DNA of 64,000 bases from Elusimicrobia bacterium GWA2_66_18 (GTDB lineage: Bacteria > Elusimicrobiota > Elusimicrobia > UBA1565 > UBA9628): the NCBI GenBank assembly GCA_001799675.1, contig MGTX01000031.1, positions 1-64,000 of the forward strand. Reading direction: 5' to 3'. The notes under the pieces were generated by a model. It did no database searches, was not told where the DNA came from, and saw nothing but the letters and a program-made list of their open reading frames with translations. Each line of letters opens with the position of its first letter. The stretch's first letter is position 1. The translations under genes and the position numbers were made by a program. Below are positions 1 through 7,416 of the stretch, piece by piece.

Positions 1-662
1 CGGTCGACCTCCAAGGAGCGGGTCAGGTTGCCCTCGCCGATGTCGTTGCCGAAGCTGATGAGGTTCTTGATCTGGTTGACGGTCGCGGTCGTGAAGAAAT
101 AAGTGGGGAAAAGAATCACGATAAAGATCAGGATGGCCGCGATAATGGAGACCAAAATACTCCGGTCAAGCGCCCGGTTCGTTTCCCTCCGAAATACATC
201 GATGAGCTCCGTGGAGCTTTTTTCGAGTTTATCGCCCGCCTCATGGTAGGCGTCGATGTAGCTGTTGCCCACCACGCGGTCGTACTTGATGTAGGCGTCG
301 GCCATCTGCGCGCCCTGGGTCTGGAATTCGTTGAACCGCTTCTCCAACAGCTCGATGCGGGTCAGCATCGCGGCGTTGTCTTTATAGCTCTCCCGCATTT
401 CCTTGAGAGTCTTTTTGCCGACCTCGGCGGACGACGCGATCCTGTCCTTTGACTCCTGTTTCCAGGTCAAGGCATAATCGGTGGCCCAGATCATCGCCTG
501 GGTCGTGTGATCGCGCATCGCGATCATGCGGTTGGCGTCGGCCACGGACGCTTTGACCTGTCGGGCCATATGGGTGCTGTAGCCCAGCACGGCGAGGACG
601 ACCGCGATGACGATCGCTCCTCCCCTCATGATCTTGCCGACCAGCATTTTATTCGCGGACAT
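1..662 (-). CDS. Methyl-accepting chemotaxis protein, N-terminal part (runs off the window)
   Basis: Translation from the ATG at 660-662 (good AGGAG ribosome site upstream) gives MSANKMLVGKIMRGG, a hydrophobic segment at about residues 15-29, a roughly 150-residue helical region rich in charged residues, and a second membrane segment (IILIF-VILFPTYFF type) near residues 180-200. A short linker of the kind that begins a HAMP domain follows (NQIKNLISFGNDIGEGNLT). This is the layout of a transmembrane chemoreceptor with a four-helix-bundle sensor. The signalling domain lies beyond base 1, so methylation sites and the CheA contact region cannot be checked. It is the last visible gene of the chemotaxis operon, 20 bp after the CheC-CheD gene, which supports the receptor call. 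A HAMP-bearing histidine kinase is possible but less likely in this context. Confidence 0.8.
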   Translation of the reverse strand, partial: MSANKMLVGKIMRGGAIVIAVVLAVLGYSTHMARQVKASVADANRMIAMRDHTTQAMIWATDYALTWKQESKDRIASSAEVGKKTLKEMRESYKDNAAMLTRIELLEKRFNEFQTQGAQMADAYIKYDRVVGNSYIDAYHEAGDKLEKSSTELIDVFRRETNRALDRSILVSIIAAILIFIVILFPTYFFTTATVNQIKNLISFGNDIGEGNLTRSLEVD

Positions 663-682
663 GATCTCTCCTGATACAGCCG

Positions 683-1804
683 TTAACGGATAAATTCCTT
701 GCGCTTCGACTGCTTCCACTTGATCCAAAGCTCGCCGGTTTCGGTGAACAATTCCACCGTTCTCGCCTGGGACCCTCCGAGGTCCTCGCCGACCAGCCGC
801 ACTCCGGCGCGCTTGATCTCGTCGCGCAGCGCCTCCGAATTTCTCGAGCCGATGCTGCCGCTCGAGATGAATCCCTGCGTCATGAGCATATCCGCCCCGC
901 CCACCAGCCACGCGCACAGCCTTGTCTTCGGACGCATCTTTTTAATCAGCGCGGCCACGGCGGTGTCGGCGTATTTCCCGGGCCGGGCGTTCCCCGATTC
1001 GTCGCAAGGGCTTCTCGGAAGCATCACATGGGCCATTCCGCCCATCTTTTGATGGGTGTCATACATCATGACGGCGACGCAAGACCCCAGATCCGTCGCC
1101 TTCAGGGTCATCGGGGAGCTTCCGATCTCCATGGCCCCGATTCCCACCGAGAGCGACATCACCTTGCCGCGAAGAGCCCACAGACGGAGATTCTCCAGGG
1201 AGCTCTGCGACAAGGAGAGGAAGAATTGGCCGAATTTCGGCACGAGCTCCCATGAAAAATCCGCGAACAGAACTATTCCGCTGGCGGCGACGCCTTGGGG
1301 CATCATCAGCTTATTCCATGACTTCGTCCAAGGCCCCTGCTCAAGCTTTGGAACCGACGGGTAGACCTCCATCTGCACCACCCGGGAAAAACCGGCCATC
1401 AATCCGTTGACAAGGATATTGCCGGCCTCTTCCATCGCGGAACGCATGATCTCATCCGTGTTGCCGCGGGACGCGGGGCCGAGTTGCTGAAGGATGCGGT
1501 CCATCAACTTTTCCGTGTTCTGCACCGAGAAGTTCAAAACCGCGGTTCCATAAAGGTCGCCCTGCATGGCCAGGAACACGCTGTAGACGTTCTGCTGCGG
1601 AGCGTACAGACCGATTGGCGGAGTGTTGAACCCGACGCGCAACAGCCCCCAGGTATCCGGAGTCACCTTGCCGCCCAGCATGCAGGACAGCCCGCGCGCG
1701 CCCTCGATGATTCCTTTTTCCAAAGCGGAGCGAACCCTCTCCTCCTCGAGGGTTCCCCAAGTCGCGGCCTCCGAAGACTCATTACTCAAAAAAAACCCGC
1801 ACAT
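683..1804 (-). CDS. CheC-CheD fusion: CheY-P phosphatase-like domain plus receptor deamidase
   Basis: This 373-residue protein joins two chemotaxis adaptation domains usually encoded separately. Residues about 15-205 are CheC/CheX-like: the phosphatase signature ExxNxxxN appears once (EEAGNILVN, E126/N129/N133), while the matching position in the first half (EKGIIEGARG) lacks the Asn, so at most one active site is expected. Residues about 213-373 are CheD, with the catalytic Cys in LGSCVAVMMYD (C242), His in GGMAHVMLP (H259) and a Thr in YADT (T281). CheD deamidates receptor glutamines and in several species binds CheC, so the fusion would fix that pairing. The start overlaps the upstream gene by 23 bp and has no clear ribosome site; a TTG five codons in is an alternative. 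Confidence 0.85.
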   Translation of the reverse strand: MCGFFLSNESSEAATWGTLEEERVRSALEKGIIEGARGLSCMLGGKVTPDTWGLLRVGFNTPPIGLYAPQQNVYSVFLAMQGDLYGTAVLNFSVQNTEKLMDRILQQLGPASRGNTDEIMRSAMEEAGNILVNGLMAGFSRVVQMEVYPSVPKLEQGPWTKSWNKLMMPQGVAASGIVLFADFSWELVPKFGQFFLSLSQSSLENLRLWALRGKVMSLSVGIGAMEIGSSPMTLKATDLGSCVAVMMYDTHQKMGGMAHVMLPRSPCDESGNARPGKYADTAVAALIKKMRPKTRLCAWLVGGADMLMTQGFISSGSIGSRNSEALRDEIKRAGVRLVGEDLGGSQARTVELFTETGELWIKWKQSKRKEFIR

Positions 1805-3803
1805 CGGCCCCGTCGTAGAGAGGCGAGGTGAAATGAGCGTCGTTGCCGTTCAAAAGCAGGCGCAGGCGCTTGCCCGAGGGGACGGACGTCGCAATCGGTA
1901 TATGGCGGAGCGCGTCGACCAGAAGCGGCGGCGCGTCGCGGCCGGCGTCCTTGAGGGTCACGGTCTTGCCGTTGGCCAAAATCGTCATGGTCGGCGCGGT
2001 CTGGGGAGGAAACAAAGCGCCGTACCGCGGCCTCGCCGCGGGAGCCGCCGCCGGGGCCGACTTCGGATGCGGAGCCGCGATCGTGTCCACCCGATCCCCC
2101 TGCCTCACCAAGGCGTTGAGGTCCACGGCCAGCCCGTTGAGCCGGAACTGCCCGCTCTGCCGTTCGGCCGGGGACAAAACGTCCCGCAACCTGGCCGCTT
2201 CGATGGTCAAGCGCATGCGGTCAACCAATGGTTGCGAAGGCTCGATCAAGCGCCCGTTGGCGCACGCGCGGATAGGGAGCGCTCGGGGCTGGGCGTTGAC
2301 GTGCAGCATGCCGCGAACGCCGCCAAGAGCCTCTCCCACCGTAGCCGTCGCTTCGCCGGCGGCCTCCTGAAAGCTGATGCGATCTCCTTGCGAGATCGGC
2401 GTATGGGCGTCGACCGCGGCTCCATTGAGCTCGATTCGAGCCGCGGACGCGGACCGCGTCTTGAAGATGCGGAATTCCCCATTGACCGTATACGTCTTCG
2501 AGACGCCCGGCCAGCCGAACACCTTCTTCGCCGCGACGCCCGACGCCATCAAGGCCGACAGCACGGTCAGAGGACGTCCGATATCCAAAAGAAAGGCGCG
2601 CTGGTCGTTGATGAAGACTTTTTTGAAACAAACGCCGCCCTCCATGGACGCCACCTCGGCGATGCCCAAAGGAGTGGCCGTCTCCGGCCCCAAGGTCCCG
2701 CCGCGCAAATCCTTGAACGTCCGCATGCCGCCCGGGGAACGGATCCCGACGCGCTGCGGAGGGATTTCCAGGGCTTGCGCCAGCATCTCGAGTAAACCGG
2801 GGGTCCGGCTTCCGCCGCCGACGCACAAGACCGCTTGGGGACATTTCCCGCCGCTCAACTCCAGGATGCCGCCCGCGATTCTGGCGGCCAGATCCGCCAC
2901 GGCGGGAACGGCGGAGTCGGCGACCGCCCGGCCGTCCAGCCGCAGCGGCTGCTGGAAAAGATCCACGGCCTCGATGCTGCCCCCGCGGGCGATTTCGCGC
3001 TTGACTTTTTCGGCTTCATTGAAGTCCAGGAGGAAGTCGCCGCTGATCCTTTCGGTGATCGAATCTCCCGCGTACGGCACCATGGCGAAGGCGCACACGG
3101 CGCCTGCGGACACCAAGGCGATATCCGAGGTGCCGGCGCCGACGTCGACGAGGGCCAGGTCCAAGCGGCGCATGTCCTGGCTGATCGTCGCCTGAAGGGC
3201 GGCGATCGGCTCCAGCGTCACGGACTCCGCCTCGAGGCCGGCCGCCTCCAGCACGGCGATCTGGCTTTCCAGCACCTGACGCGGCAAAAACGTCGCGAGC
3301 ACCTCGACGTCGAAACGATCCCCCTGATGGCCGATCGGCTGCGCGATGACGGCGTCGTCCAATCGATACCGGCGGACGGCGTATCCAACGCAGACGTATT
3401 GGATTTTGGCTTGCTCGCCCGCGGTCTCCGCTCCCAGACCGCGCAGCGCGGACTCCAAGGCGTCAAAGGTCAGTTGCTCGACGTCGCAAGCCTCCAACCC
3501 CCGATCCTTGGGACAATCCATGGCCGCGCCGCCGACGACGGTCTTCAGGTTTCTTCCGGCCACGGCGACCGCCACGCCCTTGAGAGTCTCGCCGCTGCGC
3601 CGGGAAAGCGCCTGGGCGACTTGCCGAACGATCTGGGTCACTTTCGAGATATCCTGGATCTGGCCGGCGCTCATCGCGCGCGTGGGATGCTCTTGGGTTT
3701 CGCTCTCCAGCACCTCCAATCGATCTCCCCGCCGCTCGGCGATAAGCCCCATCACCTTGCGCGTTCCGATATCGAGCGCGAAAATCTTTCGTGTCGCGGT
3801 CAC
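1782..3803 (-). CDS. FtsA/PilM-family actin-like ATPase with repeated C-terminal LNG...GD modules
   Basis: The N-terminal 380 residues are an FtsA/PilM-type actin-fold ATPase: phosphate-1 loop FALDIGTRKV (8-17), phosphate-2 LVDVGAGTSDIAL (218-230) and adenosine motif LCVGGGSRTPG (326-336). At 673 residues it is much longer than FtsA or PilM. The C-terminal 250 residues hold short repeats around N-G ... G-D-x-[IV] (IELNGAAV...QGDRISF, FRLNGLAV...QGDRVDTI, LLLNGNDA...DGADVRVF), resembling small beta-grasp or S4-like modules. Long FtsA-domain proteins of this sort occur in some Firmicutes, with unknown role. The gene overlaps cheA by 4 bp (ATGA) and lies inside the chemotaxis operon, so a role in placing the chemosensory array or a motility machine is plausible but inferred. 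Confidence 0.75.
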   Translation of the reverse strand: MTATRKIFALDIGTRKVMGLIAERRGDRLEVLESETQEHPTRAMSAGQIQDISKVTQIVRQVAQALSRRSGETLKGVAVAVAGRNLKTVVGGAAMDCPKDRGLEACDVEQLTFDALESALRGLGAETAGEQAKIQYVCVGYAVRRYRLDDAVIAQPIGHQGDRFDVEVLATFLPRQVLESQIAVLEAAGLEAESVTLEPIAALQATISQDMRRLDLALVDVGAGTSDIALVSAGAVCAFAMVPYAGDSITERISGDFLLDFNEAEKVKREIARGGSIEAVDLFQQPLRLDGRAVADSAVPAVADLAARIAGGILELSGGKCPQAVLCVGGGSRTPGLLEMLAQALEIPPQRVGIRSPGGMRTFKDLRGGTLGPETATPLGIAEVASMEGGVCFKKVFINDQRAFLLDIGRPLTVLSALMASGVAAKKVFGWPGVSKTYTVNGEFRIFKTRSASAARIELNGAAVDAHTPISQGDRISFQEAAGEATATVGEALGGVRGMLHVNAQPRALPIRACANGRLIEPSQPLVDRMRLTIEAARLRDVLSPAERQSGQFRLNGLAVDLNALVRQGDRVDTIAAPHPKSAPAAAPAARPRYGALFPPQTAPTMTILANGKTVTLKDAGRDAPPLLVDALRHIPIATSVPSGKRLRLLLNGNDAHFTSPLYDGADVRVFFE

Positions 3804-5536
3804 AGAAACCCCTCCTGGACGTCGAGTATCATGATGGCCCTTCCGTCTCCGAGAATGGTCGCTCCGCCGATGCCGTTGATCGTCTTCAGGAATCCGCTCA
3901 AGTTCTTCAAAACGATCTCCTGGCGGCCAACCAACTGGTCCACCACCAAGGCGAACCTCGTGGTCCGGGCCTGGACCACGAGCGCGTACCCGACGGCGTT
4001 CGAGGAAATATTGAAAAACTTGTTCAAGCGGACGAGAGGCAGCACTTCATTGCGCAGGGAGAGGACCTCCCGCTTGTCGATGATCTTGGGCTGGATGATC
4101 TCAAGAGAAACGATCTCCAGGACGTCCGCCAAAGGCAAGGCGTAGGTCTGCTCTCCTAATTGGAAAAGAAGCGCCTGGATGATGGCCAAATTAAGCGGCA
4201 AAAACAGCGAGAACCGGGTCCCCTCCCCCAGCACCGAGTGGATATCGAGATGCCCGTTGATCGACTCGACCGACTCCTGGACCGCGTCCATGCCCACGCC
4301 GCGGCCGGAGAACTGGGTCACTTCATCCTTGGTGCTGAGGCTGGGATGGCAGACCAGATACAAAGCCTCTTGGTCGGTCATCTTTCCGGCTTTTTCGGCG
4401 CTGACGGCGCCCAATGCGACGGCCTTCGCCTTCACTCGCGAGACGTCGATGCCGCCGCCGTCGTCGATGACGTCCACGACGGCGTAGTTCTTCTCGCGTC
4501 GAGCCACCAGCGAGACCGTCCCCACCGGGGACTTGCCCGCGGCCTGGCGGCGCTCCTGGGTCTCGATGCCGTGGTCGATGGCGTTGCGCAGCAAATGGAC
4601 GAGCGCCTCGTTGATCTTCTCGAGAAGGACGCGATCGACGGAGATGCCGTTGTCCTGGATGATGAAGGAAATTTCCTTGCCCAATTCATGCGAAATATCG
4701 CGCACGACCCGCTGGTAGCGCTCGAAGATGTCCTCCACGGGGACCATGCGGGTCTTGAGCACTTCCTCCTGCAGCTGGGTGCTGAGGCGCTCCAAGAATT
4801 TCACCTCGGCGATCAGCGCCGGCACGCCCAATTCCTGGCTGTGCTGGATGAGGCGGCTTTTAGTGATGGCCAACTCTCCCACCAGGTTCATGATGTCGTC
4901 GAGGTGCTTGAGTTGGACGCGCACGATCGTATTGCGGATGGCGTTCTTGGCCTCTTTTTGGGCCTCGTGGGCCTCGTGAACCTCGCGGGCCGCCTCGGCC
5001 TTGGCGATGTCCTCGGTCACCGTCGCGGCGGGCGCGGGCATCGACTCCGCGACCGGACTCAGGACGGGCTCGGGGGCCGCGACGGACGCGGCGGGAGAGG
5101 GTTGCGGCGAGACCGGCGCGGGGGCCGGAGAATCTCCCTGGGGAGGCGATTGGGCGCCGACCCCCATAGCCTTTCGCAGGCGCGCCAGCGGCGACTGCAG
5201 GTCGACTCCGGCGTCTTGGCCCGATTGGAACTCCTGCAGCAAGGCGCGGAAAATATCCAAGGACTCCAGCAGCGCGTCGAGGGCGCTTGTGTTCAAGGAC
5301 CCGCCGCTGTCCTTGACCGGCTCCAACGCGTCTTCCAGATGATGGGCGAACTCCGCCATTTTCGAGCATCCCATCGTGGCGGCGTTGCCCTTGATCGTGT
5401 GCATCACCTGGAAGATGGTCCGCAGGCTGCCGGCGTCCGAGGGATTCTTCTCGATCTCGAGCAGCGCCTGCTCGAGACGACCCAGAAGCTCGTCGCTTTC
5501 GCTGACGAAAATCGCGTTCAGTTTCGATAAGTCCAT
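3800..5536 (-). CDS. cheA: Chemotaxis histidine kinase CheA
   Basis: All CheA domains are visible in 578 residues. There is an N-terminal Hpt domain with phospho-acceptor His in MHTIKGNAATMG (H46), then a Pro/Ala-rich linker (about 125-195) where the P2 CheY-binding domain would normally be, so P2 looks absent. The dimerisation segment is NLVGELAITKSRL. The GHKL ATPase carries N-box HLLRNAIDHG, G1 DDGGGID and G2 GRGVGMDAVQ, and a C-terminal CheW-like domain follows. It phosphorylates CheY-type receivers and receptors signal through it at the inner membrane. The start follows cheW by 16 bp, and the stop overlaps the next gene in an ATGA, consistent with translational coupling. Confidence 0.97.
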   Translation of the reverse strand: MDLSKLNAIFVSESDELLGRLEQALLEIEKNPSDAGSLRTIFQVMHTIKGNAATMGCSKMAEFAHHLEDALEPVKDSGGSLNTSALDALLESLDIFRALLQEFQSGQDAGVDLQSPLARLRKAMGVGAQSPPQGDSPAPAPVSPQPSPAASVAAPEPVLSPVAESMPAPAATVTEDIAKAEAAREVHEAHEAQKEAKNAIRNTIVRVQLKHLDDIMNLVGELAITKSRLIQHSQELGVPALIAEVKFLERLSTQLQEEVLKTRMVPVEDIFERYQRVVRDISHELGKEISFIIQDNGISVDRVLLEKINEALVHLLRNAIDHGIETQERRQAAGKSPVGTVSLVARREKNYAVVDVIDDGGGIDVSRVKAKAVALGAVSAEKAGKMTDQEALYLVCHPSLSTKDEVTQFSGRGVGMDAVQESVESINGHLDIHSVLGEGTRFSLFLPLNLAIIQALLFQLGEQTYALPLADVLEIVSLEIIQPKIIDKREVLSLRNEVLPLVRLNKFFNISSNAVGYALVVQARTTRFALVVDQLVGRQEIVLKNLSGFLKTINGIGGATILGDGRAIMILDVQEGFL

Positions 5537-5552
5537 GTTTTAGGCCCGAGGC

Positions 5553-6068
5553 TTACTTCTTCTCCCATGTGGCGCTTTCCAAAATCAGCTTTTCCATGTT
5601 CTTGAGCATCTTGTCCAAGTTGAGCAGCAGGATCAACCGGTTGGCGAGCTTGGCGACGCCGAGGATATAATCCACGTCCACTTTGGGCAGATTGGCGGGG
5701 ACGCCTTCAATGACGCCCGGGGCGATGCGCAAGACCCCGGTGACCGAGTCCACGGTGAAGCCGACCATCTGCGTTTCAATGTGAGCCACGATGATCCGCG
5801 CTTTCGCGGCGTCGGTCTTGCCCTCGATGGCGAAGCGCTCTTTGAGATCGATGATGGGGACGATCTTGCCGCGGAGATTGCAAATGCCTTTGACGAACGG
5901 GGGCATGTTGGGGACCACCGTGATCACGGTCGCCCGCACGATCTCCTGCACTTGAGTGGCCGACACCGCGTATTCCTCTTCTCCGAGGCCGAAGAGGACC
6001 CACTGGATCCCGTCGCCCTTCGCGTCGTCGCCGCTCTTGACCATCAGTTTGACGTCTTTATCTTGCAT
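5553..6068 (-). CDS. cheW: Chemotaxis scaffold protein CheW
   Basis: The 171-residue protein has a single CheW domain: LFGLGEEEYAVSATQVQEIVR, then VVPNMPPFVKGICNLRGKIVPIIDLKERF, the most conserved CheW stretch, and later VGFTVDSVTGVLRI. It bridges receptors and CheA in chemosensory arrays. A charged N-terminal extension of about 20 residues precedes the domain, and the C-terminal tail (LLNLDKMLKNMEKLIL) is helical. It sits directly before cheA in the same orientation, with a 60-bp gap after the response-regulator/kinase gene. Confidence 0.95.
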   Translation of the reverse strand: MQDKDVKLMVKSGDDAKGDGIQWVLFGLGEEEYAVSATQVQEIVRATVITVVPNMPPFVKGICNLRGKIVPIIDLKERFAIEGKTDAAKARIIVAHIETQMVGFTVDSVTGVLRIAPGVIEGVPANLPKVDVDYILGVAKLANRLILLLNLDKMLKNMEKLILESATWEKK

Positions 6069-6128
6069 GACCGTTGCCCTCCGACGACCTTCGACGGCAA
6101 TCCCGACCTCTCGACCGGGTTTAGGACG

Positions 6129-7169
6129 CTATTTTTTGCTTTTTGCCGGCAACTTCAACAACACGCAGGCGCCCGCACCGCTGGTGCTGGTCACCTCGAT
6201 CTCGCCGCCGTGCGCGCGCGCGATTTTTTGAGCCCAGCTCAAGCCGATTCCGCGCTTGTTCTTCTTCATGGTGAAAAACGGCTCCAGGACATGCTCGCAG
6301 ATGTAGTTCTCCATGCCTTCCCCGGTGTCCTGGAAAGAGACGTAGACCCAGCGGCGGCTGACGTCGCCGTAAGCCCCCACGGTCAGCGTTCCCACGGGTC
6401 CCATCGCCTCCAGGGCGTTGTTCAAAACAGCGTCCGCGATGCGTTTGAGTTGGAGGGGCTCCCCCGAGACGACCGGAAGCGAGCCTGAGTCGATCTGCCA
6501 CACGATGGAGATGCCGGGCGCTTTCGAAATGGGGTGGCTTGCGACCGCCGAATTGAGCCAGACGTTGATCTGCACGTCTTCGAGCTTCAACTCGCTCGGA
6601 CGGAGCAACTCGACGTACTCCTCGATGAAGCCCATGCTGTTGTCCACCGACCGCTGGACCATGCCGACGAATTCCGTCCGGAACTCGTCGTCGGCTTTCT
6701 TGTTGAAGACCTCGATGAGTTGGGAAACGCTGCCCACGCTGTTGCGCAGATGATGCAGAAGAACCATCGGCGAATCCCAGCAAGCGACGTTGGTCGCGGC
6801 CTTGACGGCCGGGCCGCCGTCGCCTTGAAGGACCGCCTGGACTTTCGCGCACAGCATGGTTTTCGTGTAAGGTTTGAACAAAAACCCTTGCGCCAAGCCG
6901 TGAACCCAAGGGCTGTACGCGTTGGAAGCGCTCATGATCAATATGGGAAACGTGTGCCCGCTCTCCCGCATCTTCTGGCAAACTTGGAAGCCGGACATGT
7001 CCGGGAGCTGCACGTCGAGCAAGACGACGTCCGGCTTGTATTGCGTGGCGGCCGCGAAGGCGCCTTCGGCGTTTTGCACCGCCATGACGCTATGCCCGGC
7101 CGGTTCTAAATATTCTTTCGTGACGTTGCAGATGAACTGGGAGTCGTCAACGACCAATATTTTCGCCAT
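6129..7169 (-). CDS. Receiver domain-histidine kinase hybrid, first gene of the chemotaxis operon
   Basis: Starting at MAKILVVDDSQ, the first 120 residues are a receiver domain: acidic pair DD at 8-9, phospho-acceptor D52 in VLLDVQLPDMSG, and the conserved Lys near FKPYTKT. The rest is a compact kinase: a possible H-box (VLLHHLRNSVGSV), N-box IADAVLNNALEAMG, G1 DTGEGM, and GIGLSWAQKIARAHGG, with no membrane segment. Kinases with this receiver-first order act in the cytosol, often downstream of another kinase such as CheA. An in-frame ATG nine codons upstream (7196) is also possible. Neither start has a good ribosome site, and the predicted transcript start near 7214 leaves only a short leader. 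Residue alignment favours 7169. Confidence 0.85.
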   Translation of the reverse strand: MAKILVVDDSQFICNVTKEYLEPAGHSVMAVQNAEGAFAAATQYKPDVVLLDVQLPDMSGFQVCQKMRESGHTFPILIMSASNAYSPWVHGLAQGFLFKPYTKTMLCAKVQAVLQGDGGPAVKAATNVACWDSPMVLLHHLRNSVGSVSQLIEVFNKKADDEFRTEFVGMVQRSVDNSMGFIEEYVELLRPSELKLEDVQINVWLNSAVASHPISKAPGISIVWQIDSGSLPVVSGEPLQLKRIADAVLNNALEAMGPVGTLTVGAYGDVSRRWVYVSFQDTGEGMENYICEHVLEPFFTMKKNKRGIGLSWAQKIARAHGGEIEVTSTSGAGACVLLKLPAKSKK

Positions 7170-7221
7170 TACGCGCGCGCCGGATGAAAGCGGCATTTTC
7201 TCAATGGCTTCAATGGGCTAG

Positions 7222-7274
7222 ATGGTAATATACAACGTATTGACTGTCAAGTCCTTCCGAAATCCTTCCGAAAT
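7222..7274 (-). promoter_or_regulatory. Promoter of the chemotaxis operon with tandem 11-bp upstream repeats
   Basis: On the minus strand a perfect -35 TTGACA (7245-7250) is separated by 17 bp from TACCAT (7222-7227), a reasonable sigma-70-type -10. Two base pairs upstream of the -35 are two perfect head-to-tail copies of ATTTCGGAAGG (7253-7263 and 7264-7274), one helical turn apart. AT-rich imperfect continuations (aaatatatccc, taaatatccc) follow. This arrangement suggests an activator or repressor binding site in contact with polymerase. The regulator is unknown. Confidence 0.6.
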
Positions 7275-7404
7275 ATATCCCTAAATATCCCGCAATACCC
7301 CGCCCGGGAGAGACGATACTTGCTCCTCGGGCCCAGGCGGACGTAGGCCGATTGGCCGGGGATGCCTAGAGCCAAAGCCTCTGAAGGCGAAGCGATGTTC
7401 TTTT

Positions 7405-7410
7405 TATAAT
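7405..7410 (+). promoter_or_regulatory. -10 element TATAAT directly before the MFS gene
   Basis: A consensus TATAAT ends 6 nt before the ATG at 7417. With the usual 6-8 nt from -10 to transcript start, the mRNA would begin at or next to the A of the ATG, that is, leaderless. No -35 is apparent at 16-18 bp. Confidence 0.5.
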
Positions 7411-7416
7411 GGAAAC

